Below are positions 1 to 12,913 of a DNA stretch of 64,000 nt, in pieces. The stretch is taken from contig NZ_AFPO01000007.1 of NCBI RefSeq assembly GCF_000218785.1, positions 209,411-273,410 on the forward strand, in the 5' to 3' direction. Position 1 is the stretch's first letter, and the number at the start of each line of letters is the position of its first letter. The notes under the pieces are model-generated. The model saw only the letters and a program-made list of their open reading frames with translations, was not told the DNA's origin and made no database searches. The stretch is from Idiomarina sp. A28L (GTDB lineage Bacteria; Pseudomonadota; Gammaproteobacteria; Enterobacterales; Alteromonadaceae). The position numbers were made by a program, and so were the translations under genes.

Positions 1-212
1 CCGGTAGCGGCTGATATTTGCCCTGGTCGGCCACCTACAAAGGCGATAATTACACAGATACAAAATGATGCGTATAAGCCAACTTTAGGATCTACACCCG
101 CAATAATTGAGAATGCAATGGCTTCTGGGATCAAGGCGAGTGCCACCACTAATCCAGCGAGGAAATCGCCTTTGATATTCCCAAACCAGTTCTTTTGCCA
201 TGTTTGATGCAT
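1..212 (-). CDS. SulP-family anion transporter, N-terminal part (cut by window edge)
   Basis: Only the first 70 codons are in the window, read leftwards from ATG at 212. The visible protein starts [20 protein letters not shown] and continues through a hydrophobic segment with [21 protein letters not shown] and then [11 protein letters not shown]. The pairing of the '[34 protein letters not shown]' pattern with a 'GRPGQIS' loop is typical of the start of SulP (SLC26-like) inner-membrane transporters of sulfate, bicarbonate or other anions. The substrate cannot be told from this part, nor can the presence of the usual C-terminal STAS domain. A weak GGGAAAA motif precedes the ATG. Confidence 0.8.
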   Translation of the reverse strand, partial: MHQTWQKNWFGNIKGDFLAGLVVALALIPEAIAFSIIAGVDPKVGLYASFCICVIIAFVGGRPGQISAAT

Positions 213-678
213 GTTAATTTTCCCATACCAAATGTAGAATAAAGCCAATGCAACCGCTTGCACAGGCACTTGCCAGCAACGAACCTAATCCGAATAACTT
301 CGGTATAGGCACAAATATAGTAGTTGTTGTTTTTTTGTTCAACAACGCGCTCGGCGCTAACCCTTTTCGAGGCTGATTTTCAGCTTCGTTTTTAGGTACC
401 GCCAAGTTCTTTTATTTCAAAAACAGGTATTTTAGGTTCTAGTTGTAAACAAATAGCTATAATTCACTATGTAATAACAACGAAATAGCTATTTAGAACC
501 ATTATCTCCAAGAGTTGGAGCAAAATGAGGCGGCATGATAAGTACAATTTGGTTAGTATTCAAGCATTTTTATATGAACATTTTGTTGAGTTTCAAGCAT
601 TATGCGCATTTTTTCTGATGAACTATGCCTTTTATCCTAAATTACAAAAGGTTTTGCACTTAAATTAAGGATCACTTT
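213..678. other. Intergenic region upstream of mioC and the SulP gene
   Basis: No gene is supported here. The interval separates the leftward SulP gene from the rightward mioC and should hold both promoters. It is AT-rich and contains a perfect 12-bp palindrome, AAATAGCTATTT, at 483-494, with a second copy of AAATAGCTAT at 451-460. An inverted pair GGTTCTA (about 435-441) / TAGAACC (about 494-500) flanks them, so a regulator-binding region is possible. A 63-codon TTG-initiated frame on the minus strand (214-405) has no ribosome-binding site and was not accepted. Confidence 0.5.
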
Positions 679-1134
679 ATGCATTTCCACATTCTCGTTG
701 GCACTACATCTGGGAACACTGAATACCTTGCCGATGCACTTAATCAACGGTTAACTGAACTTGGCCACACGGCCACTTTACACGACCAGCCAACTCTTGC
801 TGAAGTAATGGCCCATCGAGAGGAAACTGGCTATTGGCTTTTATGTGTTGCTACCCATGGTGCTGGCGAATATGCAGAAAGCATTATTGATTTTATGGAA
901 GCGCTTGTGAGCGAAAAACCTAATTTACAAAAGATAAAAGCTGCAATAGTTGCCATTGGTGATTCTAGTTACGATACTTTTTGTAAAGCTGGCGATGATG
1001 GCGAAGCTCTCATTTTAGAGTTAAACGCTAGCTTGATCGCACCCACATTACAGATCGATATGTTCAATGAGCTAGATCCAGAAGGCACTGCCATTTTATG
1101 GCTTGATCAATGGATATCTAAGCTCAGTGAATAA
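679..1134 (+). CDS. mioC: MioC flavodoxin-like FMN protein
   Basis: A 151-residue flavodoxin-fold protein. The FMN phosphate-binding loop GTTSGNTEYLAD is at residues 8-19. Later segments ATHGAGEYAESIIDF and AIGDSSYDTFCKAG form the isoalloxazine-binding loops of short-chain flavodoxins. Length and sequence fit MioC, a small cytoplasmic flavoprotein; E. coli MioC has been implicated in biotin synthase activity in vitro. Its position immediately left of the GATC- and DnaA-box-rich origin and upstream of mnmG is the conserved gammaproteobacterial arrangement, in which mioC transcription runs into oriC. The ATG at 679 is preceded by AAGGATCACTTT, which gives a good ribosome-binding site. Confidence 0.93.
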   Translation: MHFHILVGTTSGNTEYLADALNQRLTELGHTATLHDQPTLAEVMAHREETGYWLLCVATHGAGEYAESIIDFMEALVSEKPNLQKIKAAIVAIGDSSYDTFCKAGDDGEALILELNASLIAPTLQIDMFNELDPEGTAILWLDQWISKLSE

Positions 1135-1189
1135 CTCTTATTTTTTTATCCCCGCTGTTAACCTAGAGTACACTGGAGAATAAAAATGT

Positions 1190-1515
1190 TATTCAGATCA
1201 TATCCACAACATATTCCGATCATTATACAAAAATTTCAAAAGCTGGGGATAACCTATGATCTTTCTTGTGATCGGATCCGGGGATAGATCTGGGGATAAC
1301 TTCCATTGTGCATAAGCCTTGTTTTATCCCACTGGTTACCCTCAGATTAGATCGCTGTTTATGCACACCCAACCATTTCCCCTAAGCAGCTGATCTATAA
1401 AAGCTAAACAGTGATACCCACAGATTTTCGCCGAGCTAATAATAAGAATAATAAAAAAGATCTAAAAGAATATAGATCTATATATTACAAAATCACCCCT
1501 ACCCACGATCTATAA
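1190..1515. other. oriC: Chromosomal replication origin oriC
   Basis: This AT-rich, gene-free interval lies between mioC and mnmG and shows the hallmarks of a Dam/SeqA-type origin. There are eleven GATC sites between 1196 and 1510, far above chance. Perfect DnaA boxes (TTATGCACA) lie at 1359-1367 on the plus strand and 1307-1315 on the minus strand. One-mismatch boxes lie at 1200-1208 (ATATCCACA), 1223-1231 (TTATACAAA), 1244-1252 and 1291-1299 (both TGGGGATAA on plus, TTATCCCCA on minus). The AT-rich unwinding segment is on the mnmG side and the DnaA boxes are on the mioC side, the same polarity as in E. coli. The exact borders and the IHF/Fis sites were not determined. Confidence 0.93.
1437..1500. 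other. Probable DNA unwinding element of oriC with GATC-led 13-mers
   Basis: A run of about 60 bp that is nearly all A and T contains GATC at 1459-1462 and 1475-1478. Read on the minus strand, the sequence ending at 1462 is GATCTTTTTTATT, which fits the E. coli 13-mer consensus GATCTNTTNTTTT. The second GATC also leads an AT-rich 13-mer-like sequence. These resemble the L/M/R repeats melted by DnaA. The call rests on composition and motif match; melting was not calculated. Confidence 0.75.
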
Positions 1516-1626
1516 ACCCATTCATCAAAACCCCACTTCTCCGATACAAAAATCGAGCTGTTTACCATTACCTTCTAAGCTTCGAAACAAAGTAAAATCT
1601 ACTTAAAGACAACGTGTAAAAGCGTT

Positions 1627-1653
1627 TTTACAAACCAGTAAAAGTGCTACACT
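1627..1653 (+). promoter_or_regulatory. Candidate mnmG promoter
   Basis: TTTACA at 1627-1632 and TACACT at 1648-1653 form a sigma-70-like pair about 90 nt upstream of mnmG. The 15-bp spacer is shorter than optimal, so this is only a candidate. Transcription from here would run away from the origin, as in E. coli gidA. Five further GATC sites between 1666 and 1738 mean this promoter region would also be a target for Dam methylation and SeqA. Confidence 0.35.
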
Positions 1654-1741
1654 ATTCGGCTCAGTGATCGTTTTAATGATCTAAATTCACGATCGTTATT
1701 GATATCACACACTAATTTTTTGATCCGAGGTTAAGATCTAC

Positions 1742-3643
1742 ATGGCAACAGAAGCGCATTACGATGTAATCGTTATTGGTGGTGGACACGCAGGAACCGA
1801 GGCAGCACTTGCTGCAGCTCGAATGCAAAAGCGTACCCTATTGATCACCCATAACATTGATACGCTTGGGCAAATGTCGTGTAACCCTGCCATTGGCGGT
1901 ATTGGTAAAGGCCACTTAGTAAAAGAAATTGATGCTCTAGGCGGAATTATGGGCCGTGCAGCTGATCATGCTGGTATTCAATTTAGAACACTGAATGGTT
2001 CGAAAGGGCCAGCAGTAAGAGCTACACGCGCACAGGCTGATCGCGCACTTTATAAAGCCTATATTCGCCACGCTTTAGAAGAACAACCAAATCTGCAAAT
2101 ATTCCAACAAGCCGCTGATGATTTAATTGTTACTGAAACTGGTTTAGGCCCGAAAGTTACTGGTGTTGTTACCCAAATGGGGCTTAAGTTTCATGCAAAA
2201 ACTGTGGTATTAACCACAGGAACATTTTTAGGTGGCCAAATTCATATTGGTTTATCCAACTACAGCGGCGGCCGCGCAGGTGATCCACCTTCGAATGCAT
2301 TAGCAAAGCGGTTACGTGAATTACCATTACGGGTTGATCGTTTAAAAACTGGCACACCACCACGAATCGATACAAAAACTGTTGATTTCTCAGTGATGCA
2401 AGAACAACCAGGTGATGATCCGCGCCCGGTAATATCTTATATCGGTAGCCGTGATGATCACCCAAAACAAATTAGCTGCTACATCACCCATACCAATTTA
2501 GAAACTCACGATATTATCAAAAGCGGGTTAGATCGATCACCAATGTATTCAGGCATAATTGAAGGCGTTGGCCCACGTTATTGCCCATCAATTGAAGATA
2601 AAGTAGTTCGGTTTGCAGATAAAAATTCCCATCAAATATTCGTTGAGCCAGAAGGCTTGAATACCAACGAGCTTTACCCAAATGGTATTTCTACTAGCCT
2701 GCCATTCGATTTACAGCAAGCGTTAGTGCATTCCATACGTGGTTTTGAAAACGCCCATATTACCCGCCCTGGGTATGCCATTGAATATGATTTTTTTGAT
2801 CCACGCGATCTCAAACAATCATTAGAAACTAAGTATATTCAAGGCTTATATTTTGCTGGCCAAATTAACGGTACAACCGGTTATGAAGAAGCGGCGGCGC
2901 AAGGCTTAATTGCTGGCGTTAACGCAGCATTGGCAGTAGATGGTATAGATTCATGGTGTCCGCGCCGTGATGAAGCTTATACCGGCGTTCTTATCGATGA
3001 TTTGGCCACCTTAGGCACAAAAGAACCCTATCGTATGTTTACTTCCCGTGCCGAATATCGATTATTGCTCCGCGAAGATAACGCTGATTTACGATTAACG
3101 GCAAAAGGCCGGGAATTAGGTTTGGTAGATGATCACCGCTGGGAATTATTTAATACCAAACTAGAATCAGTAGAGCTTGAGAAACAACGTTTACGTTCAA
3201 CGTGGTTACATAAAGATCATGTTGCGGTAGATGCGGTAAACCCGTTGTTGAAAACACCGATTAGCAAAGAAGCGAGCTTAGAAGAATTATTGCGCCGCCC
3301 TGAAGTTACTTATCAGGCATTAACAAGTATTCCGAGCCTAGGCCCGGGTTTAACCGACCCGCTCGCCGCTGATCAGGTTGAAATACAGGTAAAATATGCC
3401 GGTTATATTAAGCGCCAAGAAGAAGAAATTGCTAAAACTTTGCGCCATGAAAACACCAAGCTTCCACCTGAATTTGATTACAGCACCATTTCTGGGCTTT
3501 CAAATGAAGTAATTGCAAAGCTTACTGAACATCGGCCAGAAACTATTGGCCAAGCTATGCGTATTTCGGGAATTACTCCTGCAGCGGTTTCTATGTTGCT
3601 CGTTCATTTGAAAAAACAGGGGCTATTGCGCAAATCTGCGTAG
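1742..3643 (+). CDS. mnmG: tRNA uridine-5-carboxymethylaminomethyl modification enzyme MnmG
   Basis: At 633 residues this is the full family length. The N-terminal Rossmann motif [17 protein letters not shown] (GGGHAG at 13-18) binds FAD, and the MnmG-specific segment [14 protein letters not shown] follows at about 46-59. A second GxG-type region, [18 protein letters not shown], lies near residue 375. With MnmE (not in this window) it installs the cmnm5 group at uridine 34 of certain tRNAs, using FAD and methylene-tetrahydrofolate. The C-terminal helical domain, including [12 protein letters not shown], is present. A GAGG at 1727-1730 precedes the ATG. rsmG follows 24 nt downstream in the usual gidA-gidB order. 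Confidence 0.98.
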   Translation: MATEAHYDVIVIGGGHAGTEAALAAARMQKRTLLITHNIDTLGQMSCNPAIGGIGKGHLVKEIDALGGIMGRAADHAGIQFRTLNGSKGPAVRATRAQADRALYKAYIRHALEEQPNLQIFQQAADDLIVTETGLGPKVTGVVTQMGLKFHAKTVVLTTGTFLGGQIHIGLSNYSGGRAGDPPSNALAKRLRELPLRVDRLKTGTPPRIDTKTVDFSVMQEQPGDDPRPVISYIGSRDDHPKQISCYITHTNLETHDIIKSGLDRSPMYSGIIEGVGPRYCPSIEDKVVRFADKNSHQIFVEPEGLNTNELYPNGISTSLPFDLQQALVHSIRGFENAHITRPGYAIEYDFFDPRDLKQSLETKYIQGLYFAGQINGTTGYEEAAAQGLIAGVNAALAVDGIDSWCPRRDEAYTGVLIDDLATLGTKEPYRMFTSRAEYRLLLREDNADLRLTAKGRELGLVDDHRWELFNTKLESVELEKQRLRSTWLHKDHVAVDAVNPLLKTPISKEASLEELLRRPEVTYQALTSIPSLGPGLTDPLAADQVEIQVKYAGYIKRQEEEIAKTLRHENTKLPPEFDYSTISGLSNEVIAKLTEHRPETIGQAMRISGITPAAVSMLLVHLKKQGLLRKSA

Positions 3644-3667
3644 GCCAAGTACAAGGATTGCACGTTC

Positions 3668-4327
3668 ATGAGTAAGGCTGCCCCGTTCCCAGAAGCACAA
3701 TTAACAAAGCGTTTGCACGAATTATTAGCCACTACAGAATTAACGGTTACTTCAAGCCAAGAGCAGCAGCTCATGCAACTATTGGAACTGCTTCATAAAT
3801 GGAATAAGGCTTATAATCTTACGTCGGTGCGAGATCCGGCCGAAATGTTAATCAGGCATATTCTCGATAGTGTAGTGATTAGCCCCTATTTACATGGAAA
3901 ACATATTATTGATGTGGGCACTGGCCCTGGGTTACCTGGTTTGCCGTTGGCAATTTGTAACCCCGATAAGCATTTTGTGTTGCTTGATAGCTTAGGTAAG
4001 CGCGTTACCTTTATTCGCCAAATTATTCATGAATTAAAATTAACCAACGTAACGCCGGTGTTAGCGCGGGTACAAGATTATCAGCCACCTGCTGAAATCG
4101 GCGGTTTTGATACGGTTGTAAGCCGAGCATTCGCATCACTTGCAGATATGTTGAGCTGGTGTCATCATTTGCCTTCAGCTTCGGGCCGTTTTATCGCCCT
4201 GAAAGGCCAACCTACAGAAGAAGAATTATCAACGGTTGTGGCACCATACAAGATTCATGGCATTCATAAGTTATTCGTTCCTGAATTAGATGCCGCACGC
4301 CACGTAGTTGATATTCGCCAAGAATAA
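3668..4327 (+). CDS. rsmG: 16S rRNA (guanine527-N7)-methyltransferase RsmG
   Basis: A 219-residue class I SAM-dependent methyltransferase. The AdoMet-binding loop [17 protein letters not shown] is at about residues 80-96, followed by [16 protein letters not shown] (motif II region) and [13 protein letters not shown]. The N-terminal [13 protein letters not shown] segment is diagnostic of RsmG/GidB. It methylates G527 of 16S rRNA in the small ribosomal subunit; loss in other bacteria gives low-level streptomycin resistance. It sits in the conserved origin cluster between mnmG and parA and is probably cotranscribed with both. Confidence 0.97.
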   Translation: MSKAAPFPEAQLTKRLHELLATTELTVTSSQEQQLMQLLELLHKWNKAYNLTSVRDPAEMLIRHILDSVVISPYLHGKHIIDVGTGPGLPGLPLAICNPDKHFVLLDSLGKRVTFIRQIIHELKLTNVTPVLARVQDYQPPAEIGGFDTVVSRAFASLADMLSWCHHLPSASGRFIALKGQPTEEELSTVVAPYKIHGIHKLFVPELDAARHVVDIRQE

Positions 4328-4349
4328 TAAAATAAGCCGAGGAAAATTC

Positions 4350-5141
4350 GTGGGTAAAGTTATTGCAATTGCTAATCAAAAAGGTGGCGTAGGAAAAACT
4401 ACCACAGCTGTGAACTTAGCGGCATCAATGGCGGCTACCCGGCGTAAAGTATTGCTGATAGATCTCGATCCGCAAGGCAATGCCACCATGGCAAGCGGTG
4501 TTGATAAATACGATGTACCGGCAACCATGTATGATTTATTGGTTGATGAAAAAACCGCTGCAAATGTAATTCAAACCGAAACCAGCGGTGGTTATCACTT
4601 GTTGGCAGCAAATGGCGATTTAACCGCCGCCGAAATTAAATTAATGGAAGTATTTGCCCGTGAAACTAGGTTGCGCCGAGCGCTAGAACCAGTTCGCGAT
4701 TACTACGATTTCATTTTCATCGATTGCCCACCTTCACTGAATTTACTTACCGTTAACGCAATGGCTGCTGCTGATTCAGTGTTAGTACCCATGCAGTGCG
4801 AATACTATGCGCTTGAAGGGTTAACCGCGCTAATGGATACCATTGAGCAATTGGCATCCGTAGTTAACCCGGGGTTATATATCGAAGGTTTGTTGCGCAC
4901 CATGTACACCTCCCATATTAGGCTTTCAATCGATGTTTCTGAGCAATTAAAAAGCCATTTTGGTGAGAAAGTGTACCGTACCGTGATTCCAAGAAACGTG
5001 CGATTGGCAGAAGCCCCAAGTTTTGGCACCCCGATTATGTATTATGATAAATCGTCTACCGGCTCAAAAGCCTATTTAGCACTTGCGGGAGAAGTAATTC
5101 GCCGGGCTGAGTTAGCGGCGAAAGCGCAGAAGGAAGCATAA
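4350..5141 (+). CDS. parA: Chromosome-partitioning ATPase ParA (Soj)
   Basis: A 263-residue ParA/MinD-family ATPase. I place the start at the GTG at 4350 because GAGGA at 4339-4343 lies at ideal distance and the protein then begins [20 protein letters not shown]. An upstream ATG at 4308 would overlap rsmG and add a non-conserved extension. The deviant Walker A box KGGVGKTT is at 11-18, followed by [12 protein letters not shown] and [12 protein letters not shown] (A' and B motifs). It forms ATP-dependent gradients on the nucleoid that segregate ParB-bound origins. It is cotranscribed with parB, which starts 2 nt after its stop. Confidence 0.96.
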   Translation: MGKVIAIANQKGGVGKTTTAVNLAASMAATRRKVLLIDLDPQGNATMASGVDKYDVPATMYDLLVDEKTAANVIQTETSGGYHLLAANGDLTAAEIKLMEVFARETRLRRALEPVRDYYDFIFIDCPPSLNLLTVNAMAAADSVLVPMQCEYYALEGLTALMDTIEQLASVVNPGLYIEGLLRTMYTSHIRLSIDVSEQLKSHFGEKVYRTVIPRNVRLAEAPSFGTPIMYYDKSSTGSKAYLALAGEVIRRAELAAKAQKEA

Positions 5142-5143
5142 CC

Positions 5144-6028
5144 ATGTCAGCAAAGAAACGTGGATTAGGACGCGGCTTAGATGCCCTACTCACCAACAGT
5201 GCAAATGCGGCAGCAAGGCACCAAGCGCAAACTGAAGAAACTCAACTCAGCTTAGATAAAGGTGAGTTACGTAAGTTACCGGTGGAATTTTTGCGCCCAG
5301 GTAAATATCAGCCACGTAAAGATATGGCACCAGAAGCGTTGGAAGATCTCGCCAACTCAGTAAAAGCACAAGGCATTATTCAGCCAATAGTGGTGCGGCC
5401 TCTAGGTGAAAATAGCTTCGAAATTATTGCTGGTGAGCGCCGCTGGCGCGCAGCCCAACTTGCGCAGCTCGATACGGTACCGTGCATTATCAAAGATGTA
5501 CCCGATGAAGCAGCCGTTGCCATTGCTCTGATTGAAAATATTCAACGTGAAGATCTCAATGCTATGGAAGAAGCCATGGCGCTATTCCGCTTGCAGGAAG
5601 AGTTTGAGCTTACCCAGCAAAACGTGGCCGATGCGGTAGGTAAATCACGCACAACTGTTGCCAATTTACTGCGCTTAATGCAGTTGAATGGCGATGTGAA
5701 AATTCTACTCGAGCGCGGCGATATTGAGCTTGGCCACGCAAAGGTGTTGCTTGGTGTAGAAGGCGAACTGCAAAGCGAGCTTGCTCGTATTATTAGTGCA
5801 AAAGCAATGACAGTTCGGGAATCTGAGCGTTTAGTGAATAAAGCCCTAAACCCCAGCAAGCCGGAAGAGAAAAAGCCTGATGCCGATGTGCAACAACTTG
5901 AAAATTCGTTAAGTGAACGCCTAGGCGCGAAGGTTGCGATAAGCCACAATCGCAAAGGCAAAGGAAAGCTGGTGATCAATTATTCATCGCTTGACGAGCT
6001 CGATGGTATTTTAGCCCACATTAAGTGA
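5144..6028 (+). CDS. parB: Chromosome-partitioning protein ParB (Spo0J)
   Basis: A 294-residue ParB. The N-terminal GRGLDALL motif (about 9-16) is the ParA-interacting peptide. The CTP-binding ParB/Srx domain carries KYQPRKDM and the arginine-rich GERRWRAAQ box at about 97-105, and a helix-turn-helix follows (TQQNVADAVGKSRTTVANLLRL). The C-terminal dimerisation region ends the protein. It binds parS sites near the origin and slides as a CTP-gated clamp. I could not find a clear TGTTNCACGTGAAACA parS site by eye in this window. RBS AAGGAAG overlaps the end of parA. Confidence 0.96.
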   Translation: MSAKKRGLGRGLDALLTNSANAAARHQAQTEETQLSLDKGELRKLPVEFLRPGKYQPRKDMAPEALEDLANSVKAQGIIQPIVVRPLGENSFEIIAGERRWRAAQLAQLDTVPCIIKDVPDEAAVAIALIENIQREDLNAMEEAMALFRLQEEFELTQQNVADAVGKSRTTVANLLRLMQLNGDVKILLERGDIELGHAKVLLGVEGELQSELARIISAKAMTVRESERLVNKALNPSKPEEKKPDADVQQLENSLSERLGAKVAISHNRKGKGKLVINYSSLDELDGILAHIK

Positions 6029-6129
6029 AAGGCTGTAAATAAAAGGTTGTTGCAGCAGCAAAAGCTCTGATGCAGTTTTATAACTAGAGTGTCGTTATTT
6101 AACATATGTACTAGCAAGATGTACTTCAG

Positions 6130-6157
6130 TTGCATTTTCATCCGAAAACTTTATAAT
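6130..6157 (+). promoter_or_regulatory. Candidate promoter of the atp operon
   Basis: In the 285-nt gap between parB and atpI, TTGCAT at 6130-6135 and a perfect TATAAT at 6152-6157 are spaced by 16 bp. The predicted transcript would start near 6164 and carry about 150 nt of 5' leader before atpI. The rest of the gap is AT-rich and shows no gene or obvious terminator. Confidence 0.55.
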
Positions 6158-6313
6158 CTGCGCAGCATTTATCGGGTATCGGTTTAAATGCTTTTTTTGT
6201 CGAAAAAATATACAAATTAGGTGTGAATATAACATCTAAGCTACAAAACATAGTTACTGATGTCTTTGATTGGCACAGTAAGAACAAAAAAATTCGACTA
6301 ATAGGTAACTAAC

Positions 6314-6712
6314 ATGGCCAGCCGTAATAGCAGAAGTATGATGCATGGTGGCCGCCGATTAGCAGTTCGATTACTACAGTTGCAGGCGCTTATTGCCGCC
6401 ATTTTAATCGTGCTTTTCGGCCTATTTATGGGAATTCAAGCGTTGCCAACAGCAATTGCTGGCGCAGTTATCGGCTTGGTTCCAAATATAGCATTCGCCG
6501 CGATCGCTTTCCGACACGGAGGCGCCCGCGCAGCACCACAAGTGGTGAATAATTTTTATGCCGGTGAGGCAGCAAAAATGGCCCTCACTTTATGTTTGTT
6601 TGTGATTGCATTTGTTTTTTTAAACGGCCCTTGGTTTCCTCTTTTTGCCGTATTTATAGCTATCACTATCACGCACTGGCTAGCACCGATTTTACATTTT
6701 AAATCTAACTAA
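6314..6712 (+). CDS. atpI: ATP synthase protein I (AtpI)
   Basis: A 132-residue membrane protein with four hydrophobic segments and conserved GxxxGLVPNIAFAAIAFRHGG and NNFYAGEAAKMALT motifs, typical of gammaproteobacterial AtpI. It is not part of the final enzyme; in other bacteria it helps assemble the c-ring. As usual it is the first gene of the atp operon, 15 nt ahead of atpB. The basic N-terminus (SRNSRSMMHGGRRLAVR) is on the expected cytoplasmic side. Confidence 0.9.
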   Translation: MASRNSRSMMHGGRRLAVRLLQLQALIAAILIVLFGLFMGIQALPTAIAGAVIGLVPNIAFAAIAFRHGGARAAPQVVNNFYAGEAAKMALTLCLFVIAFVFLNGPWFPLFAVFIAITITHWLAPILHFKSN

Positions 6713-7576
<864 letters not shown>

Positions 7577-7619
7577 CAGAATTCGGGCCTAAGGATTAGG
7601 CTCATTTAAAACTTGGTTT

Positions 7620-7935
<316 letters not shown>

Positions 7936-7973
7936 TTGAAACTCGACGGTCACCAACTTAGAGGAGATCCGTT

Positions 7974-8444
7974 GTGGATATCAACGCAACTCTACTAGGC
8001 CTTTTGATCGCGTTCGTGGTTTTCGTACTTTTCTGTATGAAGTACGTGTGGCCACCTCTGATTAATGCTATCGAAGAACGTCAGCAGAAAATTGCTTCCG
8101 GTCTAGAGGCATCAGAGCTCGCAGAGAAAGATCTAGAGCAAGCGCGCTCGCAAGCCGATGAAGAGTTAAAAGCCGCGAAAATTAAAGCAGCTGAACTTAT
8201 CGACCAAGCCAAGAAACGGGCTACTCAATTGGTTGAAGAAGAAACTCAACGTGGGCATGCAGAGCGTGAGAAAATTATCGCTTCTGGTCATACCGAAGTG
8301 GAAACTGAGCGTAACCGCGTTCGTGAAGAGCTTCGTAAGCAACTAGCCATCTTAGCGATTGCTGGTGCCGAGAAAATTCTTGAGCGGGAAATCGACGCGC
8401 AGAAGCAAAGCGACATTGTTGAAAAACTTGTCGCTGAATTGTAA
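7974..8444 (+). CDS. atpF: F1Fo ATP synthase subunit b
   Basis: A 156-residue stator subunit. One N-terminal transmembrane helix ([20 protein letters not shown]) is followed by a long charged coiled coil ending in a conserved [15 protein letters not shown] segment that contacts delta. It starts at GTG 7974, supported by GAGGAG at 7961-7966 and by the start of the family (MxxNATLLG). Two copies link subunit a to the F1 head. Length matches E. coli AtpF exactly. Confidence 0.97.
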   Translation: MDINATLLGLLIAFVVFVLFCMKYVWPPLINAIEERQQKIASGLEASELAEKDLEQARSQADEELKAAKIKAAELIDQAKKRATQLVEEETQRGHAEREKIIASGHTEVETERNRVREELRKQLAILAIAGAEKILEREIDAQKQSDIVEKLVAEL

Positions 8445-8461
8445 TCAAGGGGGTTGAGCAC

Positions 8462-8995
8462 ATGTCCGAATTTACTACGGTTGCTCGCCCCTATGCTAAA
8501 GCAGCTTTTAATTTTGCTGTTGAGCAGGGTGCGATTCAGAACTGGCACGAAATGTTGGAGTTTGCTGCTGCGGTAGCAACTCAAGAGGACATCCGCACTT
8601 TTCTGAAAAGTGCTAACAGCCGCGAACACGTAACTACAGTATTTGTTGGTGTTTGTGGTGAACAGCTCAATGAGAATGGCCAAAACCTTATTAAGGTAAT
8701 GGCAGATAACGAACGCTTATCGGCGCTTCCTGAAGTAGCTCGGCTTTTTGCTGAGTTACGTGCAGAGCACGAAAAAGAGATAACGGTAGAAGTTACTTCT
8801 GCTGTAGCTCTAAACGATGCTGAAAAGGCAAAGTTAAGCGCAACGTTGGAAAAACGTCTCGCACGTAAAATTAAGCTCAATTGCAGTGTAGACCCGTCTG
8901 TTGTGGGCGGTCTGTTGATTCAAGCCGGTGATCTGGTTATCGACGGAACACTGAAGAGCAAGCTTTCACGGCTTGCACAATCACTGCAATCATAA
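8462..8995 (+). CDS. atpH: F1Fo ATP synthase subunit delta
   Basis: A 177-residue protein beginning [19 protein letters not shown], the signature of subunit delta. The C-terminal [26 protein letters not shown] is the conserved OSCP/delta motif. It caps the F1 alpha3beta3 head and binds the b-subunit dimer. It lies 17 nt downstream of atpF, with an RBS of the AAGGGGG type. Confidence 0.97.
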   Translation: MSEFTTVARPYAKAAFNFAVEQGAIQNWHEMLEFAAAVATQEDIRTFLKSANSREHVTTVFVGVCGEQLNENGQNLIKVMADNERLSALPEVARLFAELRAEHEKEITVEVTSAVALNDAEKAKLSATLEKRLARKIKLNCSVDPSVVGGLLIQAGDLVIDGTLKSKLSRLAQSLQS

Positions 8996-9009
8996 TCGGG
9001 GACGAGAGC

Positions 9010-10551
9010 ATGCAACTGAATTCAAATGAAATTGCTGAACTTATCAAGAAACGAATTGAGAAGTTCGAAGTTGTTAGTGAAGCTCGTAATGAAGGTACTA
9101 TTACCTCTGTAACAGACGGCATCATCCGGGTAACTGGTTTGGCTGATTGTATGCAGGGCGAAATGATCGAGCTACCTGGCAATCGCTTTGCTATCGCATT
9201 GAACCTTGAGCGCGACTCAGTAGGTGCGGTAGTTATGGGTCCTTACGAGGACTTACAAGAAGGCACTAAAGTTAAATCTACCGGACGTATTTTGGAAGTA
9301 CCTGTTGGCCGCGCCCTTTTAGGCCGTGTTGTTAACACGCTAGGTATGCCAATAGACGGTAAAGGCGCAATCGACGCTGATGGCTATGAGCCAGTAGAGA
9401 AAATTGCACCAGGCGTAATTGAACGCCAATCAGTTGATCAACCAGTTCAAACTGGTTACAAATCAATTGATGCTATGATCCCAATCGGCCGTGGCCAGCG
9501 TGAGCTAGTTATCGGTGATCGCCAAACTGGTAAAACAGCAATGGCGATTGATGCGATCATCAATCAAAAAAATACCGGCATTAAATGTGTGTATGTAGCT
9601 ATCGGTCAGAAAGCTTCTACCATTGCGAACGTAGTTCGTAAATTAGAAGAACATGATGCGCTTGCTCATACCATCATTGTTGCGGCATCTGCTTCAGAAT
9701 CTGCGGCGTTACAGTACTTATCAGCATACGCTGGTTGTACTATGGGTGAATACTTCCGCGATCGCGGTGAAGATGCGCTTATCGTATATGATGATCTTTC
9801 TAAGCAAGCAGTTGCTTATCGCCAGATCTCATTGTTGCTTCGTCGTCCGCCAGGCCGTGAAGCGTTCCCTGGTGACGTTTTCTATTTGCACTCGCGCTTA
9901 CTAGAGCGTGCTGCTCGCGTAAACGCTGATTACGTAGAGAAGTTCACCAACGGTGAAGTGAAAGGCAAAACCGGTTCACTAACCGCATTGCCAATCATTG
10001 AAACCCAAGCTGGTGACGTTTCTGCTTTCGTACCAACCAACGTAATCTCGATTACTGATGGTCAGATCTTCCTTGAAACTGATTTGTTTAACGCGGGTAT
10101 TCGCCCAGCGGTTAACGCAGGTATCTCAGTATCTCGGGTAGGTGGTGCAGCGCAAACTAAAATCATCAAGAAACTTGGTGGTGGTATCCGTTTAGCATTG
10201 GCTCAGTATCGTGAATTGGCAGCATTTGCTCAGTTCGCATCTGATCTCGATGAAGCTACGCGCTCGCAGTTAGAGCACGGCCAGGCGGTAACCGAGTTAA
10301 TGAAACAAGATCAATACGCGCCAATGAGTGTTGCGGATATGGGTGTATCTATCTTCGCAGCTGAAAAGGGCTTCTTGAAAGGTGTTGCAATCGATAAGAT
10401 TCAAGACTTTGAAAAAGCACTGCTTTCTTACTTCAACAGTGAGCATGCAGACCTTATGGCGAAAATTAATGAAACAGGCGACTACAACGGCGATATCGAA
10501 GCTGAGCTTAAATCAGGCCTCGAAACGTTTAAATCAACTCAAAGTTGGTAA
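9010..10551 (+). CDS. atpA: F1Fo ATP synthase subunit alpha
   Basis: At 513 residues this is the same length as E. coli AtpA. The Walker A motif GDRQTGKT is at 169-176. The conserved [29 protein letters not shown] segment, which includes the catalytic-site arginine contributed to beta, is intact in two parts near 280-310. It is the non-catalytic nucleotide-binding subunit of F1. A GC-rich hairpin follows the gene before atpG. Confidence 0.98.
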   Translation: MQLNSNEIAELIKKRIEKFEVVSEARNEGTITSVTDGIIRVTGLADCMQGEMIELPGNRFAIALNLERDSVGAVVMGPYEDLQEGTKVKSTGRILEVPVGRALLGRVVNTLGMPIDGKGAIDADGYEPVEKIAPGVIERQSVDQPVQTGYKSIDAMIPIGRGQRELVIGDRQTGKTAMAIDAIINQKNTGIKCVYVAIGQKASTIANVVRKLEEHDALAHTIIVAASASESAALQYLSAYAGCTMGEYFRDRGEDALIVYDDLSKQAVAYRQISLLLRRPPGREAFPGDVFYLHSRLLERAARVNADYVEKFTNGEVKGKTGSLTALPIIETQAGDVSAFVPTNVISITDGQIFLETDLFNAGIRPAVNAGISVSRVGGAAQTKIIKKLGGGIRLALAQYRELAAFAQFASDLDEATRSQLEHGQAVTELMKQDQYAPMSVADMGVSIFAAEKGFLKGVAIDKIQDFEKALLSYFNSEHADLMAKINETGDYNGDIEAELKSGLETFKSTQSW

Positions 10552-10557
10552 TTCATA

Positions 10558-10577
10558 GGCCGCAGGTAACTGCGGCC
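10558..10577 (+). other. Intercistronic hairpin between atpA and atpG
   Basis: GGCCGCAG-GTAA-CTGCGGCC forms a perfect 8-bp stem with a four-base loop. No T-run follows, so it is more likely an mRNA-stability or processing element than a terminator. It sits 6 nt after the atpA stop codon. Confidence 0.6.
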
Positions 10578-10606
10578 TTCAGTCGTTGTAACGCGGGAGA
10601 TTAATC

Positions 10607-11467
10607 ATGGCCGTTGGTAAAGAGATTAAAACTCAGATCGGGAGTATTAATAATACTCAGAAGATCACCAGCGCAATGGAGATGGTCGCTGCGTCGAAGA
10701 TGAAACGGGCGCAGGAACAGATGGCATTAAGCCGTCCGTACGCTGAGTCCATTCGCAAAGTGATCGGCCATATTGCCCAAGGTAACCTCGAATACCGCCA
10801 TAACTGGTTGGAAGATCGTGAGGTTAAGCGCGTTGGTTACATCATCGTTTCTACCGACCGTGGTTTGTGTGGCGGTTTGAACAGTAACGAATTCCGTAAG
10901 GTTGTTCGTGATGTTCAAGAGTGGCAAGAAAAAGATGTTGAAGTCAGCTTCGCTGCTGTGGGCAGTAAAGCGTCAAGCTTTTTTAAACGGTTATCGGGAA
11001 GCATTCTGTCTCAATCATCAGGGCTTGGCGATCGGCCTAAAGTTGCTGATGTAATAGGTACAGTTTCTGTCATGCTTAAAGCCTTCGAAGAAGGTGAGCT
11101 TGATCGAATCTACTTGGTGTACAACAAGTTTGTAAACACCATGACCCAAGAGCCAGTGATCAACCAATTGTTGCCGTTGCCAAAATCAGAGACTGCCAAG
11201 CGCGAACACGCATGGGACTATCTGTATGAACCGGATGCCAAGTCTATTCTGGACACGTTGTTGCGTCGGTTTATTGAAAGCCAGGTGTATCAAGGCGTTG
11301 TTGAAAACCTCGCCAGCGAGCAGGCAGCCCGAATGGTCGCTATGAAAGCGGCAACGGATAACGCAGGTGATCTTATTGATGAGCTTCAGTTGGTATACAA
11401 CAAAGCGCGTCAAGCAGCGATCACTCAAGAGATTTCCGAAATTGTTTCGGGTGCCGGTGCCGTTTAA
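10607..11467 (+). CDS. atpG: F1Fo ATP synthase subunit gamma
   Basis: A 286-residue central-shaft subunit. The N-terminal helix contains [20 protein letters not shown] and the C-terminal helix contains [20 protein letters not shown] and [20 protein letters not shown], the coiled-coil that turns inside alpha3beta3. The conserved DRGLCGGLN loop is at about 85-93. Start ATG has a GGGAG-type RBS. Confidence 0.97.
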   Translation: MAVGKEIKTQIGSINNTQKITSAMEMVAASKMKRAQEQMALSRPYAESIRKVIGHIAQGNLEYRHNWLEDREVKRVGYIIVSTDRGLCGGLNSNEFRKVVRDVQEWQEKDVEVSFAAVGSKASSFFKRLSGSILSQSSGLGDRPKVADVIGTVSVMLKAFEEGELDRIYLVYNKFVNTMTQEPVINQLLPLPKSETAKREHAWDYLYEPDAKSILDTLLRRFIESQVYQGVVENLASEQAARMVAMKAATDNAGDLIDELQLVYNKARQAAITQEISEIVSGAGAV

Positions 11468-11506
11468 GGCAACAGGTCAGAAAGATTTTGCAGAGTTAGA
11501 GGATAA

Positions 11507-12895
<1,389 letters not shown>

Positions 12896-12913
12896 TCGAA
12901 CGGGAGGTTTGTA

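Noticed and set aside
214-405. 63-codon minus-strand frame ending 1 nt before the SulP start
   Set aside because: It starts with TTG and has no RBS, its composition is not protein-like, and it looks like a chance open frame in an AT-rich intergenic region.
5140-6028. Search for parS near parAB
   Set aside because: No good match to TGTTNCACGTGAAACA was seen by eye in this window; sites may lie elsewhere.
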